DNA of 64,000 bases. It comes from Paenibacillus thiaminolyticus. GTDB taxonomy: Bacteria; Bacillota; Bacilli; Paenibacillales; Paenibacillaceae. The position numbers and the translations under genes were made by a program. The notes beneath the pieces were generated by a model that worked only from the letters and a program-made list of their open reading frames with translations, searched no databases and had not been told where the DNA came from. The number at the start of each line of letters is the position of its first letter. Positions within the stretch are counted from its first letter, which is position 1. The stretch is from the NCBI RefSeq assembly GCF_007066085.1, contig NZ_CP041405.1:6541501-6605500 (forward strand), read 5' to 3'. Below, piece by piece: positions 8,944 to 16,778 of this stretch.

Positions 8944-10047
8944 AGGTTCAATGGCAACTCCTTATCTCCTTCGTTCCGTGTCACGTTACCGTTAGCTTAT
9001 CACAAAGCAATAGGATTTGTTAAATGCAGAAGGGGCTGCCCCAAAAGCCATTCTCTCCGCCGTGATACAGCTCCGGCCTGCTTCATGCAGCGGGGCTTGC
9101 CGAGAAAACTGCAAACAGACAGCATTTCCTTGGGGAGCTCCTTCATTACAGGAATTCCTGCAAAACTCAGGCTGTTGAGTAAGTCCAAGGGTTTTTTTTT
9201 GCACTGCATTTTTTATGTGGTGGATTTCGTCTCTCCGTAGAAAAAATCGATTTAAAATCGCTATGAGCGCCAAGTTTTGGTTAGGAAAATGGATAATCTC
9301 CAGCCCTTCGTAAAAAATGGGGGTTGTCCAACGGCCTGAAAACTGCACCAATCCGCAAAACTGCACGATTTCTCCAGACACGCCTTATTCGTTAAGCGAA
9401 ATCTGCAAAACTGCACGATTTCTACGCCTATTCGGTAAGCGAAATCCTGCGCAAATACAGCAATTCGATATGGACGACTTTCCCAGAAAGGGAATCCTGC
9501 AAAACTGCAGGAATTTCACCCGTTTCTCTTCGACTTAGCTCAAAAGGGCCTAAAATGATGTAGCTGTGCAGCAATTCCTCGAAATGTGGACTCATTGAGC
9601 CGAAATTCCTGTAAAATAGCAGCAATTCCCTCCACACGTTAAACCCCAGGAGATTATGATGTCTCCAGAAGGCGATGACGCTCTGAATGCCAAGTTTCGA
9701 TTAGGTAGTCACCCCTCCGAAAAAACAGGGGTTTTCCAACAGCCTGATCTATGCAGGATTCATCAACCACTATTCTCAAAAATGTAAAATAATTGAAATA
9801 TAATAATCAACAGAGGATTTAGACGCTTCCTGCTTCGAGGCCTGTCAAAAGTCACCTTCGAGGTCGGGCGGCTCAAACTCTGCTCAAGCGGGCAGTGATG
9901 AAGAAAAAAGGTCGACCAGGGAACGAATGAAAACCCTGCCTCGACCTTTTCTTTGAATTTTGCGGGCATCCCACAGCAGTAAAAAAGTACTTATGGGACA
10001 GCCTCGATTCTAGCGCCAGCCGCCACGATCATGGCCGCTGGAATCTG
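8944..10047. repeat. Non-coding repeat-rich region (copy R1 of a dispersed family)
   Basis: No credible gene in 1.1 kb. It holds an array of short modules: GCAAAACTGCACGATTTCT at 9355 and again 50 bp later at 9405, GCGAAAT blocks at 9396 and 9439, and an inverted module around 9491-9517 (ATCCTGCA-AAAC-TGCAGGAAT). Two related direct blocks flank the array: CCAAGTTTTGGTTAGG near 9267 and CCAAGTTTCGATTAGG near 9688, each followed by A-rich and GGGG-TTNTCCAACNGCCTGA segments. A third partial block (CAGGCTGTTG with CCAAGGG and nine T) is at 9167-9200. The sequence family recurs near 37.0, 41.2 and 56.9 kb. Confidence 0.75.
9907..9949 (-). terminator. Terminator-like hairpin downstream of the CNNM gene
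   Basis: AAAGGTCGA (9907-9915) pairs with TCGACCTTT (9941-9949), extended inside by CAGGG/CCCTG. On the minus strand it is followed by a T-rich tract, so it most likely ends the minus-strand gene at 10048-11361. Confidence 0.65.
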
Positions 10048-11361
10048 TTATTCCACTGCGGGTACTTCCGCTTTGTCCTCGACAATCACTTCAATCTGGC
10101 GAATGCGGTTCTTGCTCATCTCGCGGATAATCATGCGGACATGCTCATAACGCAATTCCTTGCCCCGGTGCAGCTCGGTGTAATGATTGAACACCCAGCC
10201 CCCGAACGTGTCCACTTCCGTATTGTCGATCTCGAGTCCGGTCAAATGACAGAACTCGTGCAGCGGCACAAGGCCGTCTAACAGGTAACATCCTTCATCC
10301 AGCACTTCTATTTCTGGGCGTTCATTGGTATCGAACTCGTCCCGAATTTCGCCTACAATTTCTTCCAATATATCTTCTATCGTAATAATCCCCGATGTCC
10401 CGCCGTATTCATCCACGAGCAAGGCCATATGCATATTTTCCTTCTGCATCCGTGTCAGCAACGTCTTGACCGGTATTGCCTCAGGTACGGTAAGAATCGG
10501 GTGAATCAAGGTTCGGAAATCAAAGTCCTTCTCTCTGTCATACTCCAGGAACAGCTGCTTCGTGTTCATCATGCCGATGATATTGTCTTTGGAGCCGGTC
10601 GCGACCGGGAAGCGGGTGTACTGTTCCTTGCGGATAATCTCCAGATTCTGCTCCAACGAATAGTTGGTATAGAGGCAGGCCATATCCGTTCGCGGCACCA
10701 TAATCTCCTTCGCCAGCAGTTCATCGAAGGCGAAGATGCGGTTCACATAGCCGTATTCGGCATTATTGATCTTCCCGCTCTGCAGGCTCTCGGACAGGAT
10801 GATCTGAATCTCTTCCTGAGTATGAGCTTCCTCATGCTCGCCGGCCGCCTTAAGCCCGAAGGTCCGGACCAGCAGGTTCGCAGAGCCGTTAAGAAGCCAG
10901 ATGAATGGGTACATCAATTTGTAAAAGAATATGATTGGCTTCGCTGCCAGCAAGGTGATCGCTTCGGCCTTCTGAATGGCCAGCGTCTTCGGCGCAAGCT
11001 CTCCGACGACAACGTGGAGGAAGGTAACGGACACAAATGCGATGGCATAGGACAACACATGGCTGACATTGCTGCTAATATTCAAGTCCGTCAACCATGG
11101 GAGCAGCATCGCTTTCACGGTCGGCTCGCCCAGCATCCCGAGTCCTAACGCCGTAATCGTAATTCCCAACTGACAGGCTGACAGATATCCATCCATGTTG
11201 CTGGTGACTTGCTGAACGGCGAGCGCTTTCTTGTGGCCTTCCAGCACGAGCTGATCAACTCTGCTGGAACGCAGCTTCACGATAGCGAACTCGGTCGCAA
11301 CGAAGAACGCAGTCAGCATAATCAATACAGCAATCATGAATAGATTCAATCCTATACCCAT
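10048..11361 (-). CDS. CNNM/HlyC-family membrane protein (hemolysin-family; CBS and CorC_HlyC domains)
   Basis: About 437 aa. The N-terminal DUF21/CNNM membrane domain (residues 1-190, LTAFFVATEFAIVKLRSSR) is followed by two CBS domains (about 215-335) and a C-terminal transporter-associated CorC_HlyC domain (about 345-425, with TVDTFGGWVF-like sequence). Relatives are implicated in Mg2+/Co2+ efflux or cation homeostasis; the name hemolysin is historical. ATG 11361 matches family starts (MGIGLNLF); ATG 11376 is also in frame. It has its own promoter with a palindrome shared with the divergent DUF1836 gene. Confidence 0.9.
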   Translation of the reverse strand: MGIGLNLFMIAVLIMLTAFFVATEFAIVKLRSSRVDQLVLEGHKKALAVQQVTSNMDGYLSACQLGITITALGLGMLGEPTVKAMLLPWLTDLNISSNVSHVLSYAIAFVSVTFLHVVVGELAPKTLAIQKAEAITLLAAKPIIFFYKLMYPFIWLLNGSANLLVRTFGLKAAGEHEEAHTQEEIQIILSESLQSGKINNAEYGYVNRIFAFDELLAKEIMVPRTDMACLYTNYSLEQNLEIIRKEQYTRFPVATGSKDNIIGMMNTKQLFLEYDREKDFDFRTLIHPILTVPEAIPVKTLLTRMQKENMHMALLVDEYGGTSGIITIEDILEEIVGEIRDEFDTNERPEIEVLDEGCYLLDGLVPLHEFCHLTGLEIDNTEVDTFGGWVFNHYTELHRGKELRYEHVRMIIREMSKNRIRQIEVIVEDKAEVPAVE

Positions 11362-11396
11362 ATAATCTTGTCTCATCCCTTTATAAATAGATTTAA

Positions 11397-11439
11397 GTTC
11401 TTATGAACTAATTTTACGAACTTTACCTTGGATGTACAA
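11397..11439 (-). promoter_or_regulatory. Promoter and palindromic operator of the CNNM gene
   Basis: On the minus strand, TTGTAC (11434-11439) and TAAAAT (11411-11416) are separated by 17 bp. The 12-bp palindrome-like GTTCATAAGAAC (plus-strand 11397-11408) sits immediately downstream of the -10 box. The same motif occupies the same place at the divergent promoter. Confidence 0.7.
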
Positions 11440-11527
11440 CTGGCGGCAGGGCTCAATTTGAGGGAATCGGTCCGGTTTATGCCTATTGAGGACCGTGTGG
11501 AAGGCTATTCCCTTTGTTTTTCGCCTC

Positions 11528-11571
11528 TTTACAAGCAATTTTGAACAGTGCTATATTAGGTTCATATGAAC
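11528..11571 (+). promoter_or_regulatory. Promoter and palindromic operator of the DUF1836 gene
   Basis: TTTACA (11528-11533) and TATATT (11552-11557) with an 18-bp spacer, then the perfect 12-bp palindrome GTTCATATGAAC (11560-11571) at the expected transcription start. Confidence 0.72.
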
Positions 11572-11596
11572 TTTTGCAATGCAAGGAGGGGAGCAG

Positions 11597-12355
11597 ATGG
11601 AGTCTTTCAAGCTGACTCGCAAAGAAATGTCGTCTCTATTGCTCTCGCTGCAAGGAATGCAGCGCCAGTCGCCGTTGGCCATACTTCAGGTCGCCTGGTC
11701 GAATACTCACGGTAATGCGGAGGCGGCAGGGGATTCAATGCAGTCGCTCCTGTCGCTGGATATGCCGCATATCATTAGAAAATTGATTCAGGGCCAGACG
11801 TTTGCCGGATTCTCGCTGCAGGAAATTGCGGATCTGGGCCATTTGATAGAGCATTCGAATATTTCGATTACATCGATTCAGAATTGGGTGAAGCGCGACT
11901 TCAAAGATCTATTCGCCAGTATTAAGGAGGGGCGCAAATATTCGGTCAATCAAGCGGCGCTGTTGTTCATGATCGACGATCTGAAGTGCACGCTTGACTT
12001 CGTATCGATTCGAACGTTGTTCGATTCGCTGTTCCGCGATCGGCACGGAGGAATCGATCCGCTTCAGGTCTATCATGCTTATGCCGGCATGTTCGAGGAA
12101 TTGGACGCGAACAATGACCAGTTGTTCGACGTGGCCGGACATGCTGCGGCCGGGGGGGCGCAGGATGCGCTCCTGGAGCAGCTCGTCAAGACGACGGCCG
12201 ACCGCACGGCGCAAGGATGGGCCCTATCCGGGGCCTGCCGGAAGGCAGTCAGCAACTGCCTCGTCATCGCCGTTCTTTCCGTCCAGGCCTCCTACCTGCA
12301 GGATATCGCGAAGCGATATTACACCGCCAACGTGTTCCTGCAATTTGAATCGTAG
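11597..12355 (+). CDS. DUF1836 domain-containing protein, probable regulator
   Basis: A 252-aa cytoplasmic protein. Residues about 50-150 match the DUF1836 pattern as I know it: a segment with ISITSIQNWVKRDF that resembles a MerR-like helix-turn-helix, followed by KYSVNQAALLFMIDDLK. No transmembrane segments. ATG 11597 is chosen because AAGGAGGGG precedes it; the frame is open from 11579. Divergent from the CNNM gene with matching operators at both promoters, which suggests it regulates both (inference). Function of the family is not established. Confidence 0.7.
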   Translation: MESFKLTRKEMSSLLLSLQGMQRQSPLAILQVAWSNTHGNAEAAGDSMQSLLSLDMPHIIRKLIQGQTFAGFSLQEIADLGHLIEHSNISITSIQNWVKRDFKDLFASIKEGRKYSVNQAALLFMIDDLKCTLDFVSIRTLFDSLFRDRHGGIDPLQVYHAYAGMFEELDANNDQLFDVAGHAAAGGAQDALLEQLVKTTADRTAQGWALSGACRKAVSNCLVIAVLSVQASYLQDIAKRYYTANVFLQFES

Positions 12356-12564
12356 CTTGATTCCGAAGCATGATCGGCGGCAAGATGAGCTACAGAGATG
12401 AGAAGCAAAGCGGCGCTCGCATCCGTCAGGATAGGGGCGCCGCTTGCTTTTTGCCGAAGCTGGAAGCGTTAAAGCCTATTTATTTCCGTATAGGATATAG
12501 CCAAGGCACAATGACAGCCACTTCAATATGATGAGTATGAACCTAGCGAAAGGAGGATGCTCAA
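12356..12564. other. Intergenic region with the promoter motif of the first YjcZ gene
   Basis: It holds a motif shared with the other two YjcZ genes of the window: AGCCAAGGCA (12499-12508), then 18 bp, then TATGAT (12527-12532). A possible terminator for the DUF1836 gene (GGCGCC-rich hairpin ending near 12450 with TTGCTTTTT) lies upstream. Confidence 0.5.
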
Positions 12565-12675
12565 ATGGGTGAAGTTGGAGGCTTCTCGTGTGGATGTGGC
12601 GGCTTTACTTCGATTGGTGTAATCTTGGTATTGTTCATTCTTCTCGTCATCGTTTCTCGTGCGTTCATCTATTAG
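12565..12675 (+). CDS. YjcZ-family sporulation miniprotein (copy 1)
   Basis: A 36-aa protein, MGEVGGFSCGCGGFTSIGV followed by a single hydrophobic helix (ILVLFILLVIVSRAFIY). This is the YjcZ/YwqP-type fold (PF09680) of tiny Gly-rich membrane proteins linked to sporulation. AGGAGG lies 8 bases before the ATG. An own promoter motif and terminator frame it as a single-gene unit. Confidence 0.88.
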   Translation: MGEVGGFSCGCGGFTSIGVILVLFILLVIVSRAFIY

Positions 12676-12733
12676 AGACACCTGAATGGAAATTTTCCCT
12701 CTGCGTCTGCGCTCCGAGATCACTTTCATCGCA

Positions 12734-12760
12734 AGCCCTGCTTCTTGAGCAGGGCTTTCT
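12734..12760 (+). terminator. Terminator of YjcZ copy 1
   Basis: AGCCCTGCT (12734-12742) pairs with AGCAGGGCT (12748-12756), then TTCTG. The same stem recurs after the other two copies. Confidence 0.75.
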
Positions 12761-12909
12761 GAATTCCGCTGCGTGTGATTTGAGCAACCTCTAAGTATGG
12801 TTATCATTTCGTTGATTATCGCCTAATTCCTGTTCTATGGGCAATAGCCAAGTCATCCCTGGGATTAACCCAGTATAATGCTGTATATTCATAAAAGGAG
12901 GGCTGCCTG

Positions 12910-13023
12910 ATGGGTGATATCAAAGGTGGGTACGGACATTTTCATCATCTCTTCACTTCTACAGGTGTAATCTTGGTTCTGTTCATCTTGCTCGTTATCG
13001 TTTCTCGCGCATGCATTTATTGA
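12910..13023 (+). CDS. YjcZ-family sporulation miniprotein (copy 2)
   Basis: A 37-aa protein, MGDIKGGYGHFHHLFTSTGV then the hydrophobic ILVLFILLVIVSRACIY. Its C-terminal half is nearly identical to copy 1, while the N-terminal half has lost the Cys residues and gained a His-rich stretch. AAGGAGGG precedes the start. Promoter motif AGCCAAGTCA (12846-12855), 18 bp, TATAAT (12874-12879). Confidence 0.87.
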   Translation: MGDIKGGYGHFHHLFTSTGVILVLFILLVIVSRACIY

Positions 13024-13084
13024 AAACAACGATAGGATGATTGGGTCCCTCATGCGTCTGTGCTTATAGGTTGTCTTATATCAT

Positions 13085-13114
13085 GCCCTGCTGATGCTGC
13101 AGGGCTATTTTTTC
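13085..13114 (+). terminator. Terminator of YjcZ copy 2
   Basis: GCCCTGC (13085-13091) pairs with GCAGGGC (13099-13105), followed by TATTTTTTC. Confidence 0.8.
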
Positions 13115-13274
13115 ACCCCTGTTTTTACGGCGCTTTTGCCAATCGCATTTTTCTCTTCTTGTATTTACATCGTATGATTGTTCCACAGCGTTGGTATGGG
13201 ATAGCTATGGAGAAAGGATAGAATGTTTTAGTAGATAAGGTGTTTGCTCACGGTCAAAGTACAGGGAGAGACCA

Positions 13275-13303
13275 TTGACAGGAAGGGGAAGCGGCATTAT
13301 AGT
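13275..13303 (+). promoter_or_regulatory. Strong SigA promoter upstream of the TrmB-azlCD operon
   Basis: TTGACA (13275-13280), a 17-bp spacer and TATAGT (13298-13303). It is the best consensus promoter in this part of the window. Confidence 0.8.
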
Positions 13304-13317
13304 GAGTAGTAATCTAA

Positions 13318-13378
13318 CGACGCGGCCTGGCTGGCCGAACACGGTTCGCCCAGTGCGGAGCCGTTTTTCTTTACCTGC
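13318..13378 (+). ncRNA. Leader with two hairpins and a U-tract (possible attenuator)
   Basis: Downstream of the promoter at 13275, CGGCC-5-GGCCG forms a first hairpin. A second (ACGGTTCG with CGGAGCCGT, one G-U pair) is followed by TTTTTCTTT. The TrmB-type gene starts about 45 bp later. It could be a transcription attenuator or a short terminated RNA. No T-box GGTGG-type element was seen. Confidence 0.45.
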
Positions 13379-13418
13379 TCAATAGTAGTTAGAGGAATAA
13401 CGCCACATAGGAGACCAG

Positions 13419-14279
13419 ATGCCGCAAGAAGGGATGTGCCCCATGGAGGACGTGTTCAAGGAGTTACAGAAGCTCGGCTTTTCTCCGTATGAGTGCAAAG
13501 CCTATATTGGACTGTTGAAGGTTCACCCCATTACAGGCTATGAGATCAGCAAGCGATCCGGCGTGCCGCGCTCTATGATTTACGAGGTGCTGGGGAAGCT
13601 GATGGATAAGGGGGCCGTTCATCTCGTGCCTTCCGATCCGGTCAAATACTCGCCGGTCCCTTCCCGCGAGCTGATCGATCGGCTGCGGAATCAGTTTGAG
13701 CAATCCTTTTCTTTTCTGGAACAAAAACTGTCGCTATTGCAGCGGGAGCGGGACATGGATGTCATCTGGCATATCCGCAGTGATGAACTGGTGCTGAATG
13801 AAATGGCGGATATGATCGGAAGGGCGGAGGACGAGCTGTGGCTGTCTGTCTGGGAGCCGCAGGTGCCTGTCGTTCAAGAAGCGGTGGAGACGCATCTGCG
13901 GGAAGGGGTCCAGGTGTTTTCCGTGCTCTTCGGCGCGCCGGAATCCCGTATCGGGACGACCTTCCATCATGATTATATGCCGCCGGAAGTCGTTAAGGAT
14001 CGGGCCGGAGGGCGCTTGACCATCGTGTCCCGCGACGGTGAGGAGGTGCTGATCGCGAACTTCTCCGGCGACGCTGCCTCTTGGGCGGTTCGGACGCATG
14101 ACCCGGTGCTCGTCCTGGTGGCGACGGAGTATATCCGTCATGACATCATGATTGAAGAGATAACGGCCGTGTTCGGGGCGGAGAAGCTGGATGCGCTGTG
14201 GCGGAATCATCCTGCGCTCTACCATGTCGTCACCGGACAACGGTATGAGGAGCAAAGGCGGACAGAGGAGGAACCATGA
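13419..14279 (+). CDS. TrmB-family transcriptional regulator (YrhO-like)
   Basis: A 286-aa regulator. The N-terminal winged helix (residues about 9-80, LGFSPYECKAYIGLLKVHPITGYEISKRSGVPRSMIYEVLGKL) is typical of TrmB. A coiled stretch follows, then a C-terminal PLD-like effector domain with RAEDELWLSVW. ATG 13419 has AGGAG 5 bases before it; ATG 13443 is an alternative. Its last bases overlap azlC by 4 bp, so it probably controls azlCD expression together with itself. Confidence 0.88.
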   Translation: MPQEGMCPMEDVFKELQKLGFSPYECKAYIGLLKVHPITGYEISKRSGVPRSMIYEVLGKLMDKGAVHLVPSDPVKYSPVPSRELIDRLRNQFEQSFSFLEQKLSLLQRERDMDVIWHIRSDELVLNEMADMIGRAEDELWLSVWEPQVPVVQEAVETHLREGVQVFSVLFGAPESRIGTTFHHDYMPPEVVKDRAGGRLTIVSRDGEEVLIANFSGDAASWAVRTHDPVLVLVATEYIRHDIMIEEITAVFGAEKLDALWRNHPALYHVVTGQRYEEQRRTEEEP

Positions 14280-14998
14280 ACCAACAATACATGAATGCGC
14301 CGGCGGCGAGAAATGAACCTTTTTTGCTGGGGGTAAGGGACTGCCTTCCCACGGTATTGGGATATCTAAGCATTGGCTTCGCGGCCGGGGTGGTGGAGAA
14401 AACGGCCGGCATGTCTTTGGCCGAGATCGCGCTGCTGTCGATATTTCTGTATGCCGGCTCTGCCCAATTCATCGTGGCCGGCATGCTCGCCTCGGGAAGC
14501 CCCGCTTTTGCCATTATTTTTACTGTGTTTTTTGTGAATTTGCGCCATCTGTTAATGAGCGCGGCGATGTCTCCTTATTTCCGTCATCTGCCCGCTTGGA
14601 AAAATATTCTGATCGGCTCCCAGCTGACCGATGAGACCTTCGGCGTTGCTGTTACGAAGCTGACGGGGCGGACGCAGGGGAGCTACCGGTGGATGCTCGG
14701 ACTGAATGTGACCGCCTATCTCAATTGGCTCGCCGCCAATCTGGCCGGCGGGGTATTCGGACACTGGATCGACTCGCCGGAGAAGTACGGGTTAGATTTT
14801 GCCCTGCCGGCGATGTTCATCGGCCTGTTCATGTTGCAGTGGCTGGAACGGTCCAAGTTCAGGGTGGATCTGGCGGTCGCAGGCTGCGCCGTGGCGGCAG
14901 CCATTGCCGGGACGATGTTCCTGTCCAAGAGCGCCGGTGTCTTAATCGCTATTATTATCGCGGCAAGCGTAGGGGTGTGGATGGAAAAATGGAAGTAA
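14276..14998 (+). CDS. azlC: AzlC family branched-chain amino acid export protein
   Basis: A 240-aa membrane protein, the large subunit of the AzlCD exporter. Typical sequences are DCLPTVLGYLSIGFAAGVV and FLYAGSAQFIVAGML near the N-terminus and NLRHLLMSAAMSP in the middle. About seven helices. The start codon overlaps the TrmB-type gene and its end overlaps azlD by 10 bp. Family knowledge gives export of leucine analogues and related amino acids together with AzlD. Confidence 0.92.
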   Translation: MNQQYMNAPAARNEPFLLGVRDCLPTVLGYLSIGFAAGVVEKTAGMSLAEIALLSIFLYAGSAQFIVAGMLASGSPAFAIIFTVFFVNLRHLLMSAAMSPYFRHLPAWKNILIGSQLTDETFGVAVTKLTGRTQGSYRWMLGLNVTAYLNWLAANLAGGVFGHWIDSPEKYGLDFALPAMFIGLFMLQWLERSKFRVDLAVAGCAVAAAIAGTMFLSKSAGVLIAIIIAASVGVWMEKWK

Positions 14999-15312
14999 GA
15001 TGGAGCTTTCTCTTGATGCTGGCGGGAGCGGCGCTCGTTACCTTGATACCGCGGGTGCTGCCGCTTATCGTCCTGAGCAAGAAGCCGCTGCCGGAATGGG
15101 GGCAGAACTGGTTGAGCCACATACCGATCGCGGTGATGTCGGCCCTTCTGGCTCAGGAGCTGTTCGTCGGCAGCGAAGGCGGCTCCCTGCTGCCGCTCAT
15201 TGCCGCGGCGGCCGCATTCGCCGCCGCATACTTCACCCGGAGCTTGCTCATTACGGTCGTGACCGGGATGGCAGTCATTGCGCTGCTCCGCTATGCCGCC
15301 TCCGTGCTGTAG
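14989..15312 (+). CDS. azlD: AzlD domain-containing protein, exporter small subunit
   Basis: A 107-aa membrane protein with four hydrophobic segments. LVTLIPRVLPLIVLSKKPLPEW is characteristic of AzlD. ATG 14989 lies inside the end of azlC. A longer open frame upstream (from 14689) is only the azlC shadow. Third gene of the operon, followed at once by a hairpin. Confidence 0.9.
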   Translation: MEVRWSFLLMLAGAALVTLIPRVLPLIVLSKKPLPEWGQNWLSHIPIAVMSALLAQELFVGSEGGSLLPLIAAAAAFAAAYFTRSLLITVVTGMAVIALLRYAASVL

Positions 15313-15328
15313 CGCCCGGCAGGCGGAT

Positions 15329-15356
15329 GCGGCGAGCGAAGGAGGCCGCTCGCCGC
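15329..15356. terminator. Bidirectional hairpin between azlD and the MerR gene
   Basis: GCGGCGAGCG (15329-15338) pairs perfectly with CGCTCGCCGC (15347-15356), directly abutting the MerR stop codon. T-run is minimal (TTAG), so efficiency is uncertain. Confidence 0.6.
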
Positions 15357-16130
15357 TTAGGAACCCGCCTCCTGCTTCCGCTGCTGAACATCTTCGCCGG
15401 CGAGATAGAGCTCATACGCCTGCTCGAACAGCTCCAGCAGTTCAGGCTCCAGCGGATACATCCCGACTTGGGCGGATTGCTCCGGGCACTTCCGGATTTC
15501 CCACAGTTTATCGAGAAATTCCGCTTCTCCGGGAAAGGATTCCTCGCTCTTCTCGGCAATTCTCCGAATAATGCGCTGCACCTGGGGCGAAGCCGGTCCG
15601 GCATCCATATGCTTGCGGAGCTGTGCGATGAGCCCGAGCCACTCCAGCGAATCGGGATCGGTGCCATCCACTCTCGGCAGGCGCGACATCAGCTTCTGCT
15701 CATGCTCCTGGAACAGGAGCTTGCGGTATTTCCTGCGCGTCTCCTGACTGCGTCCGGACAGTTGAATCAGCTTCTGAATCGCATTGCCCTTCGCATCTCC
15801 TTCGACAGCCATACTGTGAATGAGCTCGCGCAGTTGCATCTCCATCTGCTTAAGCTTCTCCTGCTCCTCCAGCACATAGGCGAGCTGATTGTTCAGACTG
15901 GCCGACCAATCAAGGTCATGGATGGCGAGCATCTCATCAATCTCTTGCAAGCGGAACCCCATCTGCTTCAAAAATTGGATATGCTTCAATCGCATCAAAT
16001 CTTCATCCGAATAGAGCCGATGTCCGCCGGGCGTCTTGCCTGCCGGGTTCAGAAGCCCGATTTGGTCGTAATAGCGGAGCGTCCGGACGGTGATGCCGGT
16101 CGTTCTGGTCACATCTTGAATCGGAATCAC
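15357..16130 (-). CDS. MerR-family transcriptional regulator with C-terminal TipAS-like region
   Basis: A 257-aa regulator. The N-terminal MerR HTH (TTGITVRTLRYYDQIGLL, GGHRLYSDEDLMRLKHIQFLKQMGF) is followed by a long coiled coil (residues 75-115) and a helical C-terminal domain like the TipAS/Mta ligand domain. GTG 16130 is the start, with AAGGAGG 7 bases upstream. The promoter at 16164-16194 has the over-long spacer with a central palindrome that MerR proteins act on, so it is autoregulated (inference from sequence). Confidence 0.9.
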   Translation of the reverse strand: MIPIQDVTRTTGITVRTLRYYDQIGLLNPAGKTPGGHRLYSDEDLMRLKHIQFLKQMGFRLQEIDEMLAIHDLDWSASLNNQLAYVLEEQEKLKQMEMQLRELIHSMAVEGDAKGNAIQKLIQLSGRSQETRRKYRKLLFQEHEQKLMSRLPRVDGTDPDSLEWLGLIAQLRKHMDAGPASPQVQRIIRRIAEKSEESFPGEAEFLDKLWEIRKCPEQSAQVGMYPLEPELLELFEQAYELYLAGEDVQQRKQEAGS

Positions 16131-16163
16131 GATGCTTCCTCCTTACTTGCATAATGTCTCCCT

Positions 16164-16194
16164 ATTATATAAGATGACGCTGCGTCAGTTTCAA
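16164..16194 (-). promoter_or_regulatory. MerR-type promoter with operator in a 19-bp spacer
   Basis: On the minus strand, TTGAAA and TATAAT are exactly 19 bp apart. The spacer holds the perfect palindrome TGACGC-A-GCGTCA (plus strand 16175-16187). This is the classic layout at which MerR proteins twist DNA to activate transcription. Confidence 0.85.
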
Positions 16195-16236
16195 GCCCTG
16201 CATAATATATGACCAGCGGCCGTTGTGGGATATCCA

Positions 16237-16280
16237 TTGACAATTCTAGTTGTTAGGCATATAGTTGTTTAGGCAACTAT
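16237..16280 (+). promoter_or_regulatory. Promoter and MarR operator of the MarR-MFS operon
   Basis: TTGACA (16237-16242), 17 bp, TATAGT (16260-16265). Overlapping the -10 is ATAGTTGTTTAGGCAACTAT (16261-16280), with 7-bp perfect arms around TTTAGG. A second half-like copy, TAGTTGTTAGGCA, lies in the spacer at 16247-16259. The pattern fits MarR autorepression. Confidence 0.8.
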
Positions 16281-16313
16281 ATTGATTTTAATCACCGAAA
16301 GGGGACTGCGGGC

Positions 16314-16763
16314 TTGACCGAAGAGAATCGTCTGTTCCATTCCATTGGCTTCGTAATGGGCATGACCTATCGCAAGGTGTCGACACTGTTCCAGCATCGC
16401 TTGAAGGAGTACGACATCACGCCGGAGCAATGGACCATCCTGTATCAGATTAGCCGGGCCGACGGCTTGATTCAAAGAGAAATTGCCGAGCGATCAGGGA
16501 AGGATAAGCCGACGACGACGCGGATTCTCGATCATCTGGAAGCGAAGGGATTCGTGTTCAAGACACCGGGAGAGCATGATCGCCGTTCCTTCCTCGTCCG
16601 CATTACGGAGCGGGGGAAGGCGCTGATCGAGCGAACCTCGCCAATCGAGCAGCAAATGATTCATGACATCAAGCAATGTATGTCGGAAGACGAATATGAT
16701 CTGCTTATCGAGCTTCTTCTCCGCGTCAACAGCCATGTGAATGAATTACCAGACAGAGAATAA
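16314..16763 (+). CDS. MarR-family transcriptional regulator
   Basis: A 149-aa regulator beginning at TTG 16314 with AAAGGGGA upstream. The winged helix is clear: PEQWTILYQISRADGLIQREIAERSGKDKPTTTRILDHLEAKGFV, then the wing HDRRSFLVRITERGKAL. The promoter overlaps a near-perfect MarR palindrome, so it probably represses its own operon, which continues into an MFS pump 15 bp downstream. Confidence 0.92.
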   Translation: MTEENRLFHSIGFVMGMTYRKVSTLFQHRLKEYDITPEQWTILYQISRADGLIQREIAERSGKDKPTTTRILDHLEAKGFVFKTPGEHDRRSFLVRITERGKALIERTSPIEQQMIHDIKQCMSEDEYDLLIELLLRVNSHVNELPDRE

Positions 16764-16778
16764 GGAGAGAGACACTTG

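Noticed and set aside
8362..9240. A 292-aa open frame on the plus strand over the TetR gene
   Set aside because: Antisense to clear TetR coding sequence; composition is Leu/Gln/His-rich as expected of a shadow frame.
11362..11596. yybP-ykoY or M-box type metal riboswitch before the CNNM gene
   Set aside because: The conserved loop sequences are absent and the leader from the mapped -10 to the start codon is too short.
13304..13418. T-box riboswitch before azlCD
   Set aside because: A hairpin and T tract are present, but no T-box bulge sequence or specifier loop could be found.
15000..16154. A 384-aa plus-strand frame spanning azlD, the hairpin and the MerR gene
   Set aside because: It crosses two well-supported genes and a terminator, and no domain is recognisable.
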